A program made the translations under genes and the position numbers. The notes below the pieces were generated by a model, which worked only from the letters and a program-made list of their open reading frames with translations, ran no database searches and was not told where the DNA came from. Positions 6,818-7,956 of a stretch of 7,956 nucleotides of DNA are shown piece by piece; the stretch's first letter is position 1, and every line of letters begins with the position of its first letter. This DNA comes from JBHJOF01 sp050330055 (GTDB taxonomy: Bacteria > Pseudomonadota > Alphaproteobacteria > Kiloniellales > JAKSDN01). The stretch is from positions 1-7,956 of the forward strand of contig JBHJOF010000374.1 of the NCBI GenBank assembly GCA_050330055.1, in the 5' to 3' direction.

Positions 6818-7956
6818 ATGCCGCAGATTCGCCATCTCAGTCTTGCAACCGCCTTCGCCGTCACCGCCGGCCTCGCCCTCTCGGTCCTCTGGTCTGGCCA
6901 GGCCGCGGCGCTCGACGACAGCGGCCGCTATGTCTACGTGCCGAACCGCGCCTCGGCCGACGTGGCCATCATCGACAGCCAAAGCGACGAGGTGGTCGCC
7001 CGCGTCGCTGTCGGCAAGGTGCCGCACCAGGTCGTGGTCGCCGACACGCTGGGCAAGCTGGTCGCCAGCAACACCGAGGACGACACCATCTCGATCGTCG
7101 ACCTCGCGAGCCTCACGACCGAGGCGACTCTGGCGCTGGACCATGAGCCCGAGCACATGGAGCTCGCGCCCAACGGCAGCCTGCTCGCCGTCGGCAACAT
7201 CGGTGCCGGCACCGTGTCGCTGGTCTCGCTCACCGAGAACAAGGAGATCGCCCGGGTCGAAGGCCTGATCCAGCCGCACAACCTGACCTTCAGCCCGGAC
7301 GGCAGCCTGCTCTACGTCGCCAACCTGGGCGCCGATCACGTCTCCGTCGTGGATGTGGCCGCGGCCAGGGTGATCAACGAGATCCCGGTGGCCGAGCCGA
7401 CCCCGGTGGCCTCGACCGCCAGCCCCGGCGACGAGTATCAGGGCATCATCAACGTGACCCGCACGCCGGACGGCCGCCTCGGCTTCGCCGCGCACGGCGA
7501 GGGCAATGCCCTGTCGGTGATCGACCTGCGTACGCAGGAAAAGATCAAGAGCCTGACGTTGGGCGAGCTGCCCTGGCGCGCCTACAGTACCGCCGACGGC
7601 CGCTACATGCTGGTGCCGAACAACGGCGACGCGACGCTCTCGATCATCTCGACCGCGACGCTCGAAGTGGTGGCGACTCTGCCCGCGGCGGAGGACATGA
7701 CCGGCGTCAACACGGGCTGGTTCGAGACCACGGCCTTCGTCATCAGCCGCGGCGAGGACAAGGCCCTGGTCTATGACTTGGTGAGCATGCAGCCGGCCGG
7801 CGAGATTGCGCTGCCCGGCATTCCGGAGACCGGCGTCACCACGCCTGACGGCCGCAAGCTCTACGTGGCGCTCAGCGGTTCGAACCAGGTGGCGGTGATC
7901 GACGTGCGCGCGCGCAAGCTGCTCAAGCTGATCGACGACGTCGGCGAGGAGCCCTG
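6818..7956 (+). CDS. Exported YVTN-family beta-propeller protein under B12 riboswitch control (3' end outside window)
   Basis: The frame stays open from ATG 6818 to the window edge, giving 379 residues with the C-terminus missing. Residues 1-31 form a Sec signal peptide: a short basic N-region, a hydrophobic core around residues 8-25, and a likely cut after AAA (29-31). The mature part consists of repeats of about 40-45 residues of the type 'YVxN....VSVVDxxxxxVxxxIxVG', seen at YVPNRASADVAIID (40-53), ASNTEDDTISIVDL (83-96), YVANLGADHVSVVD (166-179), VPNNGDATLSIIS (266-278) and YVALSGSNQVAVIDV (349-363). 'SPDG/TPDG' turns occur at 159-162, 216-219 and 342-345. This is a YVTN/YncE-like beta-propeller, which is usually periplasmic and binds ligands or partner proteins; some relatives of the fold carry a haem d1 cofactor (NirS/NirN/NirF). 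I see no CXXCH haem c motif in the visible part. It is the first gene after the B12 riboswitch, so a role in cobalamin uptake, handling or a B12-replaceable pathway is inferred; the precise function is unknown. Confidence 0.9.
   Translation, partial: MPQIRHLSLATAFAVTAGLALSVLWSGQAAALDDSGRYVYVPNRASADVAIIDSQSDEVVARVAVGKVPHQVVVADTLGKLVASNTEDDTISIVDLASLTTEATLALDHEPEHMELAPNGSLLAVGNIGAGTVSLVSLTENKEIARVEGLIQPHNLTFSPDGSLLYVANLGADHVSVVDVAAARVINEIPVAEPTPVASTASPGDEYQGIINVTRTPDGRLGFAAHGEGNALSVIDLRTQEKIKSLTLGELPWRAYSTADGRYMLVPNNGDATLSIISTATLEVVATLPAAEDMTGVNTGWFETTAFVISRGEDKALVYDLVSMQPAGEIALPGIPETGVTTPDGRKLYVALSGSNQVAVIDVRARKLLKLIDDVGEEP

Overview
The window is GC-rich DNA with dense gene packing, strong third-position G/C bias and c-di-GMP signalling genes. 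It looks like a chromosomal segment of an alphaproteobacterium, probably of the Rhodospirillales type. That placement is inference from composition and gene style, not a measured phylogeny. I see no insertion sequence, CRISPR array, tRNA, rRNA or phage gene.

Layout from left to right. (1) Positions 1-2363 (+) hold the C-terminal 786 residues of a large AsmA-family envelope protein, cut by the left edge. It contains an internal tandem repeat of about 335 residues. (2) Positions 2389-4269 (-), convergent with the first gene, encode a 626-residue cytoplasmic PAS-GGDEF-EAL protein. All recognisable cyclase, inhibitory-site and phosphodiesterase motifs are intact. (3) Positions 4270-4685 are a 416-base gap with one AT-rich island. 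(4) Positions 4686-4973 (-) encode a 95-residue single-domain PilZ protein with a GTG start. (5) Positions 4974-5315 are a divergent intergenic region with an AT-rich palindrome near the PilZ start. (6) Positions 5316-6419 (+) encode a 367-residue soluble protein that I do not recognise. (7) Positions 6420-6817 are an intergenic region holding a clear cobalamin (B12) riboswitch aptamer and a structured downstream segment. (8) From 6818 to the right edge (+) runs an exported YVTN-type beta-propeller protein, cut by the window end.

How the parts fit together. The PAS-GGDEF-EAL enzyme (makes or breaks c-di-GMP) and the PilZ protein (binds c-di-GMP) lie on the same strand and plausibly belong to one signalling unit. 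The unknown 367-residue gene is divergent from them and could be linked, but only by position. The B12 riboswitch sits directly in front of the beta-propeller gene with no other gene between, so that periplasmic protein (and whatever follows it outside the window) is predicted to be controlled by cobalamin. This is the most interesting part of the window, because a YVTN propeller is not one of the textbook members of the B12 regulon (btuB, cob/cbi genes, metE, nrd).
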